Below are positions 7,031-8,256 of a DNA stretch of 8,256 nucleotides, piece by piece. Source of the DNA: Bacteroidia bacterium. Its GTDB lineage: Bacteria > Bacteroidota > Bacteroidia > Flavobacteriales > Flavobacteriaceae. The notes under the pieces were generated by a model, which saw nothing but the letters and a program-made list of their open reading frames with translations, made no database searches and was not told where the DNA came from. Position 1 is the stretch's first letter, and each line of letters opens with the position of its first letter. Made by a program: the position numbers and the translations under genes. Location: contig JAUICT010000074.1 in assembly GCA_030429325.1 (NCBI GenBank), positions 1 to 8,256 on the forward strand, written 5' to 3'.

Positions 7031-7528
7031 TTAGCAACAACCGGATTCAGGGGAGCAACAAGCTTCAGTTTCAACCGTTGAGGAGGTTGATGTTGGTTCG
7101 ACCCCACAGGTTTCCTTGGCCTTGCAATCTGTTTTTTCAACGGATAGTTTTAGTATGAGCTGTTTTTCATCCAATGTGTAGTCATCTACAAATAACTGGG
7201 CGGTATGAAAATTGTCGTTGCTGTATTCAAATTTTACTTCAGCATCTTTTTGCATCGGCTTTATCTTGTCCACCTTTTTTAAAATGGAAAGGGCCTTGTA
7301 GACAGACATAAAATCCCTTTTGCCAATTTCCTTGGGACTTTCCCAAAGTTGTATCACGGTCTCTTTCCAAAAATCTGTGCCAGCGCCACAGTCAACGGAA
7401 TCCACAGTGATGTTTTTTACTTCGGTAATATGATAATTGGCTTCAACAAACTGATCTTTTGCATATTCAAAAAGTAGACTTTTGTCTTGGTGTTGTTGAA
7501 GGATGGATAAAAATTCTGATGTTTTCAT
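7031..7528 (-). CDS. DUF6428 family protein with Cys-rich C-terminal tail
   Basis: This 165-residue soluble protein has no known function. The body (about 30-65) carries NYHITEVKNITVDSVDCGAG and a TVIQLWES stretch, the pattern I associate with DUF6428, a family recurrent beside arsR in Bacteroidota. The last 33 residues contain six cysteines: TDCKAKETCG (133-142), then a Ser/Thr/Glu-rich linker, then CCSPESGCC (157-165). Such paired cysteines could bind As(III) or another soft metal. This is inference. Translation starts one base after the arsR stop (TAACATG), so the two are almost certainly translationally coupled. The next gene begins 10 bases downstream. The ATG at 7528 is chosen over longer forms from 7654, because those overlap arsR. 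No signal peptide or membrane segment is visible. Confidence 0.75.
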   Translation of the reverse strand: MKTSEFLSILQQHQDKSLLFEYAKDQFVEANYHITEVKNITVDSVDCGAGTDFWKETVIQLWESPKEIGKRDFMSVYKALSILKKVDKIKPMQKDAEVKFEYSNDNFHTAQLFVDDYTLDEKQLILKLSVEKTDCKAKETCGVEPTSTSSTVETEACCSPESGCC

Positions 7529-7529
7529 G

Positions 7530-7853
7530 TTAACAGCAATTACGGTTAATATTGGAAAAGAAGGTGTTAAAAGCCTCTTGAAGCTCTTCCCAACGTTCTT
7601 GGTTAATGCAATAGCAAAGATTTTTCCCCTCAAAGGTCCCTTTGAGCAACCCAATTTTCTTGATTTCGTTCAAATGTTGGGATATGGTGGGTTGGGCCAG
7701 ACCAATCACATCCACCAAGTCATTGCAAATACAAGCATCCTGTTTGCTGATATATTCTAGAATGGCCACCCGTGCAGGGTGCGCCATGACCTTGGCTATT
7801 TGAGCCAATTGATTATGGGTTGGTGAAAAAATATGTGTTTTGGAGGCTCCCAT
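7530..7853 (-). CDS. arsR: ArsR/SmtB-family metalloregulatory repressor
   Basis: This is a 107-residue winged-helix repressor of the arsenic operon. In the absence of As(III) it should bind the promoter, and ligand binding to cysteines should release it. The DNA-binding domain runs from AKVMAHPARVAILEYI (20-35) through the recognition helix GLAQPTISQHLNEIKKIGLL (51-70) to a beta wing, GTFEGKNLCYCI (72-83). Cysteines lie at 41 and 43 (DACICNDLV, comparable to the CVC of E. coli R773 ArsR), 80 and 82 in the wing, and 106-107 at the very end. The ATG at 7853 gives the usual length. An ATG-like extension to 7892 would run through the palindromic promoter region. It is the first gene of the operon, and DUF6428 starts one base after its stop. 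As(III) as ligand is inferred from arsC and the ArsN1-like neighbour; Sb(III) or another thiophilic metal is possible. Confidence 0.92.
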   Translation of the reverse strand: MGASKTHIFSPTHNQLAQIAKVMAHPARVAILEYISKQDACICNDLVDVIGLAQPTISQHLNEIKKIGLLKGTFEGKNLCYCINQERWEELQEAFNTFFSNINRNCC

Positions 7854-7861
7854 GTGAGCGT

Positions 7862-7897
7862 ATTTTCTTTTAAAGAATATTTTATATTGCAATATTA
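7862..7897 (-). promoter_or_regulatory. Probable ars operon promoter/operator with two palindromes
   Basis: Just upstream of arsR lie a perfect 12-base palindrome, ATATTGCAATAT (7884-7895), and an imperfect one centred on 7871 (TTCTTT-T-AAAGAA with a matching AT outside each arm after one mismatch). Their centres are about 18 bases apart, roughly two helical turns. On the minus strand TAATATTG (7897-7890) is one mismatch from the TAnnTTTG -7 element and overlaps the first palindrome. This is the layout expected for an autoregulated ArsR operator. The region is AT-rich, so chance palindromes are possible. Confidence 0.45.
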
Positions 7898-7909
7898 CGA
7901 TAAAGTAAC

Positions 7910-7945
7910 TAAAAATAAAAGCCAGAAGGAAAAAATCTGGCTTTT
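7910..7945 (-). terminator. Intrinsic terminator after the DUF4870-like gene
   Basis: A 10-base-pair perfect stem pairs AAAAGCCAGA (7917-7926) with TCTGGCTTTT (7936-7945) around a 9-base loop. Read on the minus strand it begins 11 bases after the stop of the DUF4870-like gene and runs into a T-rich tract (TTTTATTTTT). It should stop that transcript before the ars promoter. The opposite strand also ends in a short T run, but no plus-strand gene needs it. Confidence 0.8.
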
Positions 7946-7955
7946 TGTATCTGTT

Positions 7956-8256
7956 TTATAGGCTCTTGAACCAGTTTTGGAAGTGTTCACCCACCAAAAA
8001 GACCGGTTTTTGGGTTCCGTTTATGGCGCCAATCAGACTAATGACCCAAAGAACAACCGGAAATATCCATCCGATAAGGTTTACAATAGGAATGATTCCC
8101 AAAACAAACCCAACCAGAAAAATTCCAAGTACCTGTCTTACATAAAAAGAACCTATTTCGGTTTTGTTGCTGCTGTTCATGATGATGGCTATGATCCATC
8201 CGATCAAAGTCAAATGGGCAATAAGGGCAACCGTTTTACCGCTGTCAGGATTTTTG
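7956..8256 (-). CDS. DUF4870-type small membrane protein, N-terminus cut by right edge
   Basis: The last 99 residues of a small inner-membrane protein of the DUF4870 type (about 110-120 residues in full) are visible. Reading continues in frame to the window end (KNPDSGKTVALIAH precedes TLIGWII), so the TTG at 8213 is not the real start. There is one hydrophobic segment, VALIAHLTLIGWIIAIIM, then the loop NSSNKTEIGSFYVRQ with the F-x-x-R-Q pattern of the family, then two more hydrophobic stretches around GIFLVGFVLGIIPIVNLIG and FPVVLWVISLIGAI. It closes with VGEHFQNWFKSL. The function of the family is not established. It is separated from arsR by an intrinsic terminator and is not part of that operon. 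Confidence 0.8.
   Translation of the reverse strand, partial: KNPDSGKTVALIAHLTLIGWIIAIIMNSSNKTEIGSFYVRQVLGIFLVGFVLGIIPIVNLIGWIFPVVLWVISLIGAINGTQKPVFLVGEHFQNWFKSL

Noticed and set aside
7021..7140. 40-residue N-terminal extension of the ArsN1-like protein from the ATG at 7140.
   Set aside because: It lies within the DUF6428 coding region in another frame, is basic and Pro/Gln-rich unlike the family, and the ATG at 7020 fits the operon spacing.
7529..7654. 42-residue extension of the DUF6428 protein from 7654.
   Set aside because: It is a shadow of the arsR coding sequence. The TAACATG junction gives a natural coupled start at 7528.

Overview
The window looks like chromosomal DNA from a marine-type member of the Flavobacteriaceae (Bacteroidota). 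I base this on protein content that matches that family in style: a DEWH-box ligase-associated helicase, a class 1 FBPase, a KFGGAS-type aspartokinase, a fused OlsF-type acyltransferase, and a DUF6428 gene in an ars operon. Other pointers are moderate-to-low G+C, start codons mostly without Shine-Dalgarno sequences, and TAnnTTTG-type -7 promoter elements. No rRNA, tRNA, insertion sequence, CRISPR array or phage gene was seen. Coding density is very high, and no gap exceeds about 110 bases.

Layout. 1-775 (minus) is the N-terminal third of a ligase-associated DEXH-box helicase, cut by the left edge, with an unclear, probably non-ATG start. 881-1309 (plus) is a TerB-like protein that meets fructose-1,6-bisphosphatase (1306-2313, minus) tail to tail with a 4-base stop overlap. 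A roughly 108-base divergent promoter region then feeds a plus-strand pair: an SSAT-like GNAT acetyltransferase (2422-2904) and aspartate kinase (2930-4180). A long OlsF/GlsF-type bifunctional acyltransferase for aminolipids follows (4265-6085). It again ends in a 4-base interlocked stop, here with arsC.

6082-7853 (minus) is a compact four-gene arsenic operon transcribed in the order arsR, DUF6428, arsN1-like, arsC. Gaps are 1, 10 and 24 bases. It starts from a promoter region with two palindromes, one of them a perfect 12-mer. ArsR should sense As(III). ArsC should reduce arsenate with a Cys8/Cys80/Cys87 relay. The ArsN1-like GNAT resembles enzymes that N-acetylate arsinothricin and phosphinothricin. 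The DUF6428 protein has no known function but carries a cysteine-rich tail. No arsenite efflux gene is present in the operon, so one must lie elsewhere if the pathway is complete. Upstream, a small membrane protein of the DUF4870 type (7956 to the right edge) ends at a clear intrinsic terminator that insulates the ars promoter.

Most of this is housekeeping DNA. The less ordinary parts are the arsenic operon (gene content and the Cys-rich tails), the variant acyltransferase motif in the lipid enzyme, the helicase start, and the two interlocked convergent gene ends. I did not find a convincing wholly new system.
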